Assembly: GCA_029974635.1 (NCBI GenBank)
Contig: JARKQY010000028.1
Coordinates: 1 to 64,000 of the forward strand
Length of the DNA stretch: 64,000 bases
Reading direction: 5' to 3'
From: Bacillota bacterium
GTDB lineage: Bacteria > Bacillota > UBA4882 > UBA8346
This document shows, piece by piece, positions 1-8,742 of this stretch; the first letter of the stretch is position 1; each line of letters begins with the position of its first letter. The position numbers were made by a program, and so were the translations under genes. The notes beneath the pieces were generated by a model that searched no databases, was not told the origin of the DNA, and worked only from the letters and a program-made list of their open reading frames with translations.

Positions 1-2
1 TA

Positions 3-20
3 AACGAATTCGAATTCGTT
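3..20. repeat. 18-bp perfect palindrome near rRNA leader
   Basis: The 18 bases are their own reverse complement (AACGAATTC followed by its complement). On the minus strand the site lies downstream of two rRNA-type promoters, close to where a 16S gene should begin beyond the window edge. It could form part of a processing stem. That role is inference. Confidence 0.6.
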
Positions 21-170
21 GCTTTCTATTTCCGTGAGCTCGATTTGCTAGCTCTATCTCTTCTGGCCATGATTTTCATATACTATATATATTAATATAT
101 TATCGTATACGTTTTTACCTCATCATGACAGGTTTTGTTGCGTCAAAAAAGACTTACCAGTCATTTTCTG

Positions 171-205
171 TTTCCTACTGTTCAGTTTTCAAGGTTCAAG
201 GTTCT
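171..205 (-). other. rRNA operon leader motif (boxA-like region)
   Basis: Read on the minus strand this segment contains CCTTGAAAACTGAACAGTAG, which closely resembles the conserved antitermination/processing sequence found in Firmicutes 16S leaders and 16S-23S spacers. It lies about 45 bases downstream of a consensus promoter. The 16S gene itself is not in the window and would start to the left of position 1. The reading as a leader rather than an internal spacer rests on the promoters just upstream. Confidence 0.7.
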
Positions 206-247
206 ATATGATTGCATTGCCAACTCGTGAGTGGCGACGCAAGATAT

Positions 248-277
248 ATTATATCAAAATTGAATCATATTTGTCAA
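248..277 (-). promoter_or_regulatory. Sigma-A promoter P2 of rRNA operon
   Basis: On the minus strand there is a perfect TTGACA (272-277), an 18-base AT-rich spacer and a perfect TATAAT (248-253). It points left into the rRNA leader motif. Two consensus hexamers in tandem with a second promoter fit a stable-RNA operon. Confidence 0.8.
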
Positions 278-342
278 TTGGTAAATTATACCGCTTCGTA
301 TTGGACAGCTTTATTTTGTTGCCATCAACACGGCGCTTTAAT

Positions 343-371
343 AAAATAGCATAAAAAAACACCTCTGTCAA
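343..371 (-). promoter_or_regulatory. Candidate upstream promoter P1 of rRNA operon
   Basis: On the minus strand TTGACA (366-371) is separated by 17 bases from TATTTT (343-348). It lies about 95 bp upstream of P2 and points the same way, the tandem arrangement usual for Firmicutes rRNA operons. The -10 matches consensus at four of six positions, so confidence is moderate. Confidence 0.5.
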
Positions 372-447
372 TAGGAAAATTTAAAAAAATAAATGAAACT
401 TCAATTTATATAAAAATGAGCCCCATTTTTTAAAAGAGTCTTAAAGG

Positions 448-1530
448 TTAAATATTTACGGAAAGAGTAATCCCGTCAATCATCCAATAATATCCTGAAT
501 CCATAACAATCTTTAATTTGATTTTAGCGGATTGAAAGCCTAGGCCAAACTTATTCGTAATTGGACTGAATAACATTTCCGAAGTTAATTGCTCATTTAA
601 GATATACGTATAGCCTGCTGAAATGTCATAAAGATCACCGAGACGAAAGCCTTGAACTTCAATCTTTCCTCCGGGTGTTTTAAATAAAAGACTAACCTGA
701 GTTGCAACGGGCATTATGTTCCATGCAGCCCTTTTTTGTGAAGAACCATATATAGAGACAGGGCCAATACTCGCCGGACTACTATCCACAGTTCCTTTCT
801 CATGGACCAAACTCGGGAAATAGATAATACCTGGCAGGTTTGAGATCCTTAATTTTAATTCCGTTTTCGGATTAAATTCCACCGCGGTTTTCCATGAAAG
901 CCTCGTTCCCCAGCCCAATTCACCGGAATCGGTATTGATTCTTTGATAATTGGCGTAAATATCGGTCTGTCTTTGGTTGTCCGAATCCAGTGTTAATAAA
1001 CCGAAACCGGACGCCTCAATCTTTTGATAGTCCAAACACGAAAACAGATTGCCTTCCCACAGAAATTGCATTTTGGCAATTTCAAATTTTTGTTGCTTAT
1101 ATACTCCCAGGAGATCTATTCTTTCAAATCTGATTCCCAAATTATATAACTTTGGATTTGTATTAGCGCTATCTAGAATATCATGATAGAACCTGGCGGT
1201 ATCTCCAGTGGCCCGTAACCATCCTAAACTCTCCGCAAATAATCCCAGACTGTTATTAAAGTTTTTGGAAAGCGCCATTTTCAAGTTGATTGATTCGACG
1301 CTAGTTATGGTATTGGGAAATGTTGGCCGTTGCTGAATAGCTTTCTCCCAATTTGCGGCGAAATAATCAGCAATCCCAATTAAGTTGTTTTGAAGATCAG
1401 CCTCCAATTCAAATGTGTCCATATTGAACTCTGTTGCCAAAACTAGGTTCTGTTGACCAAAACATATACCTAGCGCTATAATAAAAATCAAAACTGCTAT
1501 GCGTTTACCAAACTTTAATAACTTTCGCAA
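448..1530 (-). CDS. Secreted protein of unknown function
   Basis: I do not recognise this 360-residue protein. I chose the TTG at 1528-1530 because AGGTGG lies five bases upstream; the longer reading starts at 1626, inside the preceding gene and across its terminator. The N-terminus has basic residues (RKLLKFGKR), then a hydrophobic stretch ending near LVLA, a standard secretion signal. The mature part has no cysteine cluster or known motif; alternating polar and hydrophobic residues, and C-terminal strands rich in Tyr, Gly and Ile, suggest a beta-rich, possibly barrel-like, envelope protein. It follows a lipoprotein gene but is separated from it by a terminator. Function unknown. Confidence 0.75.
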   Translation of the reverse strand: MRKLLKFGKRIAVLIFIIALGICFGQQNLVLATEFNMDTFELEADLQNNLIGIADYFAANWEKAIQQRPTFPNTITSVESINLKMALSKNFNNSLGLFAESLGWLRATGDTARFYHDILDSANTNPKLYNLGIRFERIDLLGVYKQQKFEIAKMQFLWEGNLFSCLDYQKIEASGFGLLTLDSDNQRQTDIYANYQRINTDSGELGWGTRLSWKTAVEFNPKTELKLRISNLPGIIYFPSLVHEKGTVDSSPASIGPVSIYGSSQKRAAWNIMPVATQVSLLFKTPGGKIEVQGFRLGDLYDISAGYTYILNEQLTSEMLFSPITNKFGLGFQSAKIKLKIVMDSGYYWMIDGITLSVNI

Positions 1531-1558
1531 ATGAACCACCTGTGCCAATCCATAAATT

Positions 1559-1589
1559 AAGAAAGGGAGGGTTTTCTCCTCCCTTTCTT
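1559..1589 (-). terminator. Terminator after the Ig-like lipoprotein gene
   Basis: A 12-bp perfect stem (AAGAAAGGGAGG with its complement) and a 7-base loop are followed on the minus strand by TTAATTT-like sequence. It sits between the lipoprotein stop (1604) and the TTG start at 1530, which supports the later start of the downstream gene. Confidence 0.75.
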
Positions 1590-1603
1590 GAGCACATCGG
1601 AAA

Positions 1604-3265
1604 TTAAAAGGTTTCAAAAGCGCCATTGTTATAGTTCACGCGAATTAGCCCATCTTTGAGCTCGATTGTGCCAACCTGTTGTCCGTTGGAAATCAGGCTG
1701 CCCGAGGAAATTGCCGTTAAAGAACCATTGGGAGCCAATGTTAAGTCCATTACAATTGAGGCCGGTCCCCAGTCGCTATTAAACGCTACGTGTAGATTAT
1801 CATTAAAATTACCCGCAGTGGGATTTGAAACCGTCAAATCTAACTTTCGTCTTGTGCCTCCATTATTCAAGTCATAATCAACCCGGAATGAATATTTTTG
1901 ATAATCGTTATGTTGGAAGGTTACCTTGGCGTCAATTTTATTTTGCCCGTTTTCAATCGAGCCCTGAAAAGAAACTGAGCCTTTCAGATAATTCGTAGTT
2001 GATTCAGGAGTAGTGACATCAATTGAATCGGCATTTAAAATCGCGACATTAAGCGCTCCAGAAAGGATAACCGGATTTGCGTCATTGTTTCGGACAGTCC
2101 CGCTTAAAGTCAATGATTTTAAAAATAAGTTAAAATATTGCGATGGCATATTGGCATTTTCAGCATACTCAATATTAATTTCCCCATCAATTGTTAAATT
2201 ATTGGTAGTAATGGTCCCCTTCAGATAGTCCTTATCCGTGGTATTATGAACGATTTTCCAATCTCCGGTATAAGTTAACCGTTCCCCATCCTTAAATCTA
2301 AAATTCAAGTCTCCATCGAAAATTGCAGTTTGCTGTGTTAGATTATAAAGGAAGGCGCCCTTAAGAGTCGCAGGACCATTTGAATAATCTATGTTTTTAT
2401 CCTTGAACTTGATATCAACCGCAATATCACAAACATTTATAGAATAAGTATATATTTGTTCAAGCATACTAGTAAGATAAGCATATGAACCATCGTACGA
2501 TAATTCAGTATCCTGACTATTAATGATAACAAATGTTATATTATCATAAGAACCATTTATAGCTCGCGTAATCTGAGCTGTCCAATCACCGTCAGTAACC
2601 GTCCAACTTCCTACCTGATAGGGTGGCGCCGGCGGCCCGCCAGTAAATATTTGGGCAATGGTATATGTGCCGCCTGGCGCAAGCCTGCTAGACAAACACG
2701 CCACAAGCGTCGGTGTAATAAACCTCCCAAAGACCGACACTGGAGTGTTTACATATTGCAAATCCGTCACAAATTTAGTTTGGGTATCCGCAAGAATCTC
2801 GTTTAATCCCGCAATTGGAGTTTGTAAGTTGCCCCAAACTGATTGAGTATCATTTACTATCTGTTCTCCGGCATCTTTTAGTCCGGTAATATCAACCGTT
2901 GCACTGGCTGTGATCCCGTTATATGAACAACTGACAATACATAGCCCTTTCTCATTACCGGCAGCAAAGAGTCCTTCTTGGCTAATAGTACCCTTATTGC
3001 TCGGCTCAACCGACCAGGTAAGAGCAGCATTAATAACGTTGCCATTGCTATCAGTACAAACAGCTGTGAATTGCCGTGTTCCTCCATTGAAAATCACCGA
3101 AGCCGAACCAGGAGTAATTACTATTTTCTCCGGAACTCTGGTATTATTACCGGGTCCGTTGGTGGGATTGGGGCCGCTATTATTGTTGGAGCCGCCTCCG
3201 CCGCAGCCAATTAGTGCCAAAATTAGTATCAAACTTAAAGCCAAAAACAAAAATTTCTTTATCAC
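1604..3265 (-). CDS. Lipoprotein with bacterial Ig-like domain
   Basis: The 553-residue product starts best at GTG 3265, where AGGGTGG precedes by seven bases and translation gives a short classical lipoprotein signal (MIKK, hydrophobic core, LIGC lipobox with Cys21). An ATG at 3289 lacks a comparable ribosome site. A Gly/Asn/Pro linker follows, then a BIG2-like Ig domain at about residues 45-130. The rest, to 553, is beta-rich with repeated strand patterns and no catalytic motif I recognise. It is probably anchored to a membrane and exposed, as a surface or periplasmic structural or binding protein. A terminator follows directly, so it may be transcribed alone. Confidence 0.8.
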   Translation of the reverse strand: MIKKFLFLALSLILILALIGCGGGGSNNNSGPNPTNGPGNNTRVPEKIVITPGSASVIFNGGTRQFTAVCTDSNGNVINAALTWSVEPSNKGTISQEGLFAAGNEKGLCIVSCSYNGITASATVDITGLKDAGEQIVNDTQSVWGNLQTPIAGLNEILADTQTKFVTDLQYVNTPVSVFGRFITPTLVACLSSRLAPGGTYTIAQIFTGGPPAPPYQVGSWTVTDGDWTAQITRAINGSYDNITFVIINSQDTELSYDGSYAYLTSMLEQIYTYSINVCDIAVDIKFKDKNIDYSNGPATLKGAFLYNLTQQTAIFDGDLNFRFKDGERLTYTGDWKIVHNTTDKDYLKGTITTNNLTIDGEINIEYAENANMPSQYFNLFLKSLTLSGTVRNNDANPVILSGALNVAILNADSIDVTTPESTTNYLKGSVSFQGSIENGQNKIDAKVTFQHNDYQKYSFRVDYDLNNGGTRRKLDLTVSNPTAGNFNDNLHVAFNSDWGPASIVMDLTLAPNGSLTAISSGSLISNGQQVGTIELKDGLIRVNYNNGAFETF

Positions 3266-3528
3266 GAAAAAACCACCCTTTCTCTTCATTCAAACTTACT
3301 AAATTATTATGTAAAATTTTTATCGCCCATAATATACCATATTTTTAAAAAGTTTTCCATAGATTTAACGTGCTATTTAAAAAATCATATAAATTGCAAG
3401 AAAAGTTCCCATAAAATGATACATTCTTTTCGGATATGACCATTTTTCCGCCATTATTGCAAATCATGATTGCCGCAGACAAAAAACAACGAAGTTCCAT
3501 AAATGGCGAAAATATAGAATAAAATAAT

Positions 3529-3549
3529 CCCGCGATAAATTACCGCAGG
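3529..3549 (-). terminator. Weak terminator after nagA
   Basis: An imperfect stem (CCTGCGGTAA against ATCGCGGG on the minus strand) is followed by a T-rich run. It lies about 100 bases past the nagA stop, in an otherwise featureless AT-rich gap (3266-3651) where I see no gene. Confidence 0.4.
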
Positions 3550-3651
3550 AAATAATTAAATCGATATTTCCAACCTTCGTGCGTTTTGCTTCTTCATACA
3601 ATACGGGATCTTCCACATTAAAAACTGCCAAGATCCGCCGAATTGTAAGGT

Positions 3652-4827
3652 TTAATCAATTGAAATCAGCCCGCTGATTACTTCACCGCCGACCATGGTC
3701 ATGATTACTTCCAAATCAGTTGTTAATACAATCAAGTCAGCGTCTTTCCCCGGATAAATACTGCCTTTGCGTTTGTTCAACCCCAACAGCCTGGCCGGGT
3801 TATAGGTAACCATTCGAAAAACATCCGTTATGCTGCACTCAGTGATTTTAAGCATATTACGAACGGCAACATCAAGAGTTAAAACACTTCCTGCCAATTT
3901 TCCATCCCGGTTGCAAAGTTTATTTTCGGTCAAAAAAAGCTCCCCGCTCACCGATTGATACTCTCCGGCGGGCATTCCGTTTGGAGCCATGGCGTCAGTA
4001 ACTAGAACGACATTCTCGGGGCCTTTAAGCCGCCAAGCCATATCAATTGCAGCTTTGTGCAAATGGTTTCCGTCTACGATCAACTCCACCGTCAATTCCG
4101 GCCTTGTTAAAGCAGTTCCCAGAATTCCGGGGTCACGATGATGAAAAGGCCGTAATTGATTATAACAGTGTGTAACGCAGGAGAAACCCGCTTCAACAGC
4201 TTGGATTCCCGTTTCATAATCCGCGTTACTATGGCCGATGGAACAGACAATGCCTGTTTTGACTAAAGCGGGGACGATTTCCAAAGCTCCTTCCAGTTCC
4301 GGCGCCATTGTGATCATTCTGATGCCAAAGTTGCTTTCCCGATGAATATCTAATATCTCTTCTAATAAAGGCAATGACAGGGATTCGGCTGATTGGATTC
4401 CCGGAAATGCGGGAGACAAATAAGGTCCTTCCAGATGAATCCCTAAACATCTGGCGCCTTTATAATCACTGGTTTTTAAAACGGAGTATGCATTGGCCAC
4501 TTTTCTTAGTTCTGCGGCGGTTGCAGTCAAGGTAGTCGCTAAAAATGCGGTGGAACCATGTGTGGCGTAAAATTTTGCAATCTCAACCATACTTCCGGGG
4601 TCCGCCGCCATGAATTCAGCTCCAATACCCCCATGGACATGTTGATCAATAAAACCCGGGGCAATGATAAGCCCTTCTAGCGGAATCTCCCGATATCCGC
4701 CCGGTATCTCTATGGAAGAAGCCGGACCCGCAGCCACAATGATTTGGTCGTTGATTAACACTGTCGCTTCTTCGATTAAGTTGAACGGGGTTAATAAAGC
4801 CGCTTTCGTTAAGGCCAACTGTTTCAT
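3652..4827 (-). CDS. nagA: N-acetylglucosamine-6-phosphate deacetylase
   Basis: This enzyme of 391 residues, the usual NagA length, converts GlcNAc-6-phosphate to glucosamine-6-phosphate plus acetate in the cytoplasm, in amino-sugar use and cell-wall recycling. The amidohydrolase metal motif HVHGG is at residues 63-67. Downstream are the LGIHLEGPY strand, GHSNADY with the second His pair (THCYNQL), and VTDAMAP containing the catalytic Asp. GGGGGTGG precedes the ATG by four bases. No nagB or PTS gene is adjacent; it appears to be a single-gene unit downstream of a dispersed repeat. The family assignment is secure. Confidence 0.95.
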   Translation of the reverse strand: MKQLALTKAALLTPFNLIEEATVLINDQIIVAAGPASSIEIPGGYREIPLEGLIIAPGFIDQHVHGGIGAEFMAADPGSMVEIAKFYATHGSTAFLATTLTATAAELRKVANAYSVLKTSDYKGARCLGIHLEGPYLSPAFPGIQSAESLSLPLLEEILDIHRESNFGIRMITMAPELEGALEIVPALVKTGIVCSIGHSNADYETGIQAVEAGFSCVTHCYNQLRPFHHRDPGILGTALTRPELTVELIVDGNHLHKAAIDMAWRLKGPENVVLVTDAMAPNGMPAGEYQSVSGELFLTENKLCNRDGKLAGSVLTLDVAVRNMLKITECSITDVFRMVTYNPARLLGLNKRKGSIYPGKDADLIVLTTDLEVIMTMVGGEVISGLISID

Positions 4828-4838
4828 AGAACCACCCC

Positions 4839-4920
4839 CATTATATAATTATCCTCAAAAAGTTTGCTTTTTTAGCAAACTCTTGCGGATAATTTTTGAA
4901 TTGCAGCTACGCTACAATAT
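4839..4920. repeat. Dispersed intergenic repeat E, copy 1
   Basis: About 82 bp here match 24511-24587 over most of their length. Shared blocks are TTATATAATTATCC, AAAAAGTTTG, ACAAACTCT-like sequence and a GCTACAAT end. The copy contains nested inverted repeats: AATTATCC with GGATAATT outside, and AGTTTGCT with AGCAAACT inside. Both copies lie upstream of a minus-strand gene and behind the stop of another. Confidence 0.65.
4861..4881 (-). terminator. Terminator after the Eis-like acetyltransferase gene
   Basis: An 8-bp perfect stem (AGTTTGCT/AGCAAACT) with a 5-base loop is followed on the minus strand by TTTTTGAGG. It is the inner hairpin of repeat E copy 1. Confidence 0.65.
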
Positions 4921-4959
4921 GAGATTTATTGACTAACACGCCATGATAGGTATCACTTT

Positions 4960-6201
4960 CTAATACAAATAATTTGCATCCCAAATAAACGGATATTTGG
5001 ATGGAAAAATGACTCTCAAACTTGAATCACAAAGATCTTCGAAATCCATTGCATCGTAAAACCCGAAAATTAACCGGGTTAAATCAGCTTCACTATGATA
5101 ATTCATGCCTTTTTGCCCAGGTTTATGAATTTCAAATGAAAGCCCGCAGTCAGGATTCCACCCCAGCCTAAGAATACTTTTATTGATATCAAAATTCACT
5201 GTTACACTTTGAGTGGAATCATTCCTTGTAAAAAGGGGGGCTATCCGACTTAAAAAAACTGGCCAATCGATTATTTTGATCATTCCAGCAAGCGGCGTCG
5301 GGTTCAGGTGGGTACCTCCCAGCCGGTAAGCGGCAATGTTTAATAAGTGCCGGGGCGTACCACGAATGTATAGTGTCCAATTGGGTTTTAAGTAACGTTT
5401 TGCAAAGGTTTGCACCATGGACAGTGCCGTTTCAAGATTGAGAGTAGCCCCTTCTTTAATGATTATTTTCGTTTGTTCGGGGATCATCTCAAAATATAGA
5501 TACCCGCAAACTTCTTTAATATGATTCTCCCAAACAACAAAGTTCTCCTTTTTTGGAAACGGAACCTCCCTGATATTTCCCAACTCAATATCTATTTCTG
5601 CCGCCCGCTGCCGCCACCAGAAAATTGTGCGTTCCGGCTGAAGCCAATACATAGTGTTACCCTGATTATAGATCCGGGCCAGGGATTCCAGATCCTTGTT
5701 TTCGAAAACTCGAAAATCGCCCGTAGCTGCCGCCGTTCGCTCCCGGATTTGGGCTGGGGTGATTTTCGTCTTGAAGCGCGGCAGCAAAGGCACAAAACCA
5801 AGCCGGGGATAATAGTCGGGTAGTCCCCATAAGAATACCGCCGGAATACCTTGTTTGCGGATTTCTTCCAGGGTATAACGGATACATTTTCCTGCAATAC
5901 CCTGACTCCGGTATTGAGGATGGGTAACCACCGGAGAAATTGCCCAAATAGGGATTTTTAATTCGCCAAAAAATATTTGTTGCGGAATTAATCCCACAGC
6001 TCCCGCCAAAAGGCCGTGATCTTCCGCCAGATACACCCGCTCCAGATTATCCGGTGAAATATTGAATAAATAAGAAAACAAAACCCGGTGCTCCCAACCT
6101 TCTTTTTTATCAAAAAAGTTTTGTTGCACCGAGAATCCTTCTTCAATCAGGGCTAGAAGTGTATCTAAATCGTTACCGGAGGCTTTTCGATAGCTTATCA
6201 T
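4960..6201 (-). CDS. Eis-like GNAT acetyltransferase
   Basis: This 413-residue protein has an N-terminal GNAT fold. Its acetyl-CoA site is seen in VVTHPQYRSQGIAGKCI at about residues 92-108, and a second GNAT hallmark, YYPRLGF, lies near residue 130. The length and two further domains (a second GNAT-like fold, then a C-terminal segment resembling a sterol-carrier fold) match the Eis family, which acetylates amines and is often tied to aminoglycoside or peptide modification. The substrate cannot be read from sequence. GGTGG lies six bases before the ATG. A terminator isolates it from nagA. Confidence 0.8.
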   Translation of the reverse strand: MISYRKASGNDLDTLLALIEEGFSVQQNFFDKKEGWEHRVLFSYLFNISPDNLERVYLAEDHGLLAGAVGLIPQQIFFGELKIPIWAISPVVTHPQYRSQGIAGKCIRYTLEEIRKQGIPAVFLWGLPDYYPRLGFVPLLPRFKTKITPAQIRERTAAATGDFRVFENKDLESLARIYNQGNTMYWLQPERTIFWWRQRAAEIDIELGNIREVPFPKKENFVVWENHIKEVCGYLYFEMIPEQTKIIIKEGATLNLETALSMVQTFAKRYLKPNWTLYIRGTPRHLLNIAAYRLGGTHLNPTPLAGMIKIIDWPVFLSRIAPLFTRNDSTQSVTVNFDINKSILRLGWNPDCGLSFEIHKPGQKGMNYHSEADLTRLIFGFYDAMDFEDLCDSSLRVIFPSKYPFIWDANYLY

Positions 6202-6258
6202 CCAGTTCCACCCGTTATTATCAGTCTATAATTAATCGTCCACCCTTACGACTATCCC

Positions 6259-6708
6259 TCAGATTGACCGCAATTTTCCAGTTCCATTATACCAGTATTC
6301 CTGAACCCAGATCAAACCAAAAAAGAATAAATAAAAAATAAATGCTTTCACAAAATTCCATTGATTGTATCCAATCCAGCCCACCCATACAAAAAACCAT
6401 TCCATTAAGGCATTGGCCAACGCCCATAAGCCAAAATAAAGAGTCCGAATGAACGATTTTTTTTGAGGAAACAGGCGAATAAACAATCCTCCTTCCGCCG
6501 GTGCGATTCCCAGATCTGACCATAGACTTAACTGGCCTACAACAGGCCCGTAATAGCTCCACTGGTCAAATACCACACCCAACAGATCACAGATTGTCCC
6601 TAAAAGAGCGGAAAAAAGTAATGCCGGATAGTACTTCCGCCATTCACGAAACGGTACCAATGCACCGAAAACAATCCATAATGTAATTGTAGTTAAAATA
6701 TAGGGCAT
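6259..6708 (-). CDS. Small polytopic membrane protein (CBO0543-like)
   Basis: This 149-residue protein has about four hydrophobic membrane segments (near residues 1-15, 28-48, 90-112 and 120-140) linked by short Trp/Tyr-rich loops such as REWRKYY and FDQWSYYGP. The pattern resembles the uncharacterised CBO0543-type membrane proteins of clostridia and bacilli; no enzymatic motif is visible. The ATG lies seven bases after the stop of the subtilase gene, so the two are probably co-transcribed, but the ribosome site is weak. Function unknown. Confidence 0.65.
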   Translation of the reverse strand: MPYILTTITLWIVFGALVPFREWRKYYPALLFSALLGTICDLLGVVFDQWSYYGPVVGQLSLWSDLGIAPAEGGLFIRLFPQKKSFIRTLYFGLWALANALMEWFFVWVGWIGYNQWNFVKAFIFYLFFFGLIWVQEYWYNGTGKLRSI

Positions 6709-6715
6709 AGTCTTA

Positions 6716-7945
6716 TTATATCCCTATTTTGAGACGCGCAATCCAGGCTCTGTTGTTTTCGGGCCACATTTTCAATTTTGGATTATTATTAAGTAAATTT
6801 TCCAGATTTAATTCTCCTGTGCCTTGGAGATATTTATCAAGGTTTAGGTCTATAGTATTAGATAACAACATGCGCTTAACCTGAGCAGGCTTGTAATTGG
6901 GCCATTTTTGAAGGATCAAAGCTGCCGCTCCGGTCACCACCGGGGTTGCCATGGAGGTTCCCGTTTGAGTTTTGTAACCCCCATTACTCCAAATGGAAGT
7001 GATTTCTGTCCCCGGGGCTACCAAATCGGGTTTAACCAGCTTATCAATGGAAGGTCCCCGGCTTGATGTGGGATTCAACTTATCATCTTGAGGCGTCACC
7101 GTTTGACGATCATCACTATTTCCCACGGTTATTGTAAAAGGGCTGATTCCGGGGGAGTCGATGGTTTCAGCTTTCGGTCCCTGGTTTCCGGCCGCGGTGC
7201 ATACAACGATCCCTTTTTCCCATACAAGCCGGACTGCCCGGCATAACGGATCCTCTTGATACGACTCCTGGGCTGTCGTTCCCATTGAGAAATTAATAAC
7301 CCGGATTTTTAATGGCCCCATTTGACTTAGACACCATTCGATTCCCTTTAAGACTGTGGATATTCGACCTGAACCATTGGAGTCCAACACCTTAACCCCG
7401 ACTAATTTTGCCTCGGGCGCTATCCCCTGAAACCTGCCACTGGATAGATAACCATTTCCGGCTAAAATACCTGCCACATGGGTACCGTGGCCATTGTCGT
7501 CATAAGCTGATTTTTTATTGTTAACAAAATCATTCCAGGCGATAATCCGGTTTGTGGGTTTTATTAAGTCAGGATGCGGAAAAATTCCGGTATCCAGAAC
7601 AGCAGCTACCACATCTTTCCCGGTCAATCCCAGTTGATGAAGTTTGTTGCCTCCAACTGCCGGGATAGCCACATCCAGCAGCGCCCGGATTGGCAAATCA
7701 CGCCATATTTTAGTAACATAATGGGATTTGGCCAGTTCATGAATAGCCTCGAAGGGAAGTTCGACAACCAATGAAGGCACTAATTTTAGCTCATGTTCAA
7801 CCGCCCCTTGATTGGATTCAACTAATGCCATTACACGTTCCGTTTTTCTGCGTACCTCTATGATGAGGCGGAACCTTTCACCGGGTTCCGGAACCGCCTG
7901 GCTCAAAACCAACATGGGGGAGAGTTTTTTGTATCTTTGCTCCAT
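6716..7945 (-). CDS. Subtilisin-family serine protease (AprX-like)
   Basis: A 409-residue S8 peptidase with all catalytic elements: Asp118 in VLDTG, His153 in NGHGTHVAG, oxyanion Asn254 in AAGNQG and Ser331 in GTSMATP. About 85 residues precede the catalytic domain and resemble an inhibitory or chaperone-like prodomain. No signal peptide is present, so it is probably cytoplasmic like Bacillus AprX. GGAGGG lies before the ATG. It is transcribed first, with a small membrane protein gene after it. The physiological substrate is unknown. Confidence 0.92.
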   Translation of the reverse strand: MEQRYKKLSPMLVLSQAVPEPGERFRLIIEVRRKTERVMALVESNQGAVEHELKLVPSLVVELPFEAIHELAKSHYVTKIWRDLPIRALLDVAIPAVGGNKLHQLGLTGKDVVAAVLDTGIFPHPDLIKPTNRIIAWNDFVNNKKSAYDDNGHGTHVAGILAGNGYLSSGRFQGIAPEAKLVGVKVLDSNGSGRISTVLKGIEWCLSQMGPLKIRVINFSMGTTAQESYQEDPLCRAVRLVWEKGIVVCTAAGNQGPKAETIDSPGISPFTITVGNSDDRQTVTPQDDKLNPTSSRGPSIDKLVKPDLVAPGTEITSIWSNGGYKTQTGTSMATPVVTGAAALILQKWPNYKPAQVKRMLLSNTIDLNLDKYLQGTGELNLENLLNNNPKLKMWPENNRAWIARLKIGI

Positions 7946-8156
7946 GAATACCCTCCTCGAGTTTTTATACCATCATATTCCCAACTTACTTTAAACGATT
8001 TCCAGGTCTGCCATCTATTTTAACTGTTTTAAGGGTTTGAAAAAACGTGTGCTTGGTAACCTATAGATAACTATTTCACCGATATAGAACTGGCTTTGAA
8101 GACAAGCCTCGCATCTTGGGTTTCTGAACTCAACTACCGTATAAGGAGGTGAAAAG

Positions 8157-8621
8157 ATGAACAATTTTAAGATTTTGTTGGGAATATGTCTGTTGTTTTT
8201 CGGCCTGGTACTTGGAGGCTGTAATATGTTTCCCAATAATCAGACACGGCCGGCTCCCGTGAGACCCCGGGTCACTATAACTCCTTCTCCAACACCCAAT
8301 ATGAAATCGACGCCCACAAAACGCATTAAAGGATTAACCAGTATTACCGAAAATCAATTAACTAGCCGGGTTGCCAAGATTGAGCAGGCAATAACCAAAG
8401 GTAATTGGTCAGTTGCCAACAAAGAGACGAATACATTAGGATTGGAAATGGCAAAATTTCGTCCCGCGTCCGCTAAGGGAAAAACGTTGAAAGAATTGGC
8501 CGATTTTGATTCGATTTATGCCAAACTTCAAGCGGATGTAAAAGTTAATAACAAAACCGCGGCACTCCAAGACATCAAGCGATTAAGAACCGCTTTACAA
8601 GAATTAAAGAAAACCGCATAA
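8157..8621 (+). CDS. Small lipoprotein with helical C-terminal domain
   Basis: I do not recognise a family for this 154-residue protein. The start is fixed by AAGGAGGTGA seven bases upstream. Residues 1-22 are a lipoprotein signal ending in LGGC (Cys22). A Pro/Thr-rich linker (about 27-52) leads to a helical region of Lys, Ala and Leu, with heptad-like spacing, suggesting a three-helix bundle. It is divergent from the subtilase gene and closed by a strong bidirectional terminator. A surface-anchored scaffold or binding role is plausible but unproven. Confidence 0.75.
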   Translation: MNNFKILLGICLLFFGLVLGGCNMFPNNQTRPAPVRPRVTITPSPTPNMKSTPTKRIKGLTSITENQLTSRVAKIEQAITKGNWSVANKETNTLGLEMAKFRPASAKGKTLKELADFDSIYAKLQADVKVNNKTAALQDIKRLRTALQELKKTA

Positions 8622-8622
8622 T

Positions 8623-8676
8623 AAAGAGGCTGTCTGAAAAGTGGAAAGTGCCAAAATCTTTTGAGACAGCCTCTTT
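8623..8676. terminator. Bidirectional terminator
   Basis: A 13-bp perfect stem (AAAGAGGCTGTCT and its complement) encloses a 28-base loop and is flanked by A and T runs. It serves the + lipoprotein gene and possibly the minus-strand pil/LysM cluster, whose last stop is at 8743. Confidence 0.8.
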
Positions 8677-8742
8677 TATAATTATCGCAATCTATAGATT
8701 ATCATTTTGAAAGCGCTATGCTAATTCGCATAATAGCCGCGC

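Noticed and set aside
2910-3302. 130-codon + strand frame over the lipoprotein gene
   Set aside because: Antisense shadow of a Gly/Asn-rich region giving Leu/Pro-rich nonsense.
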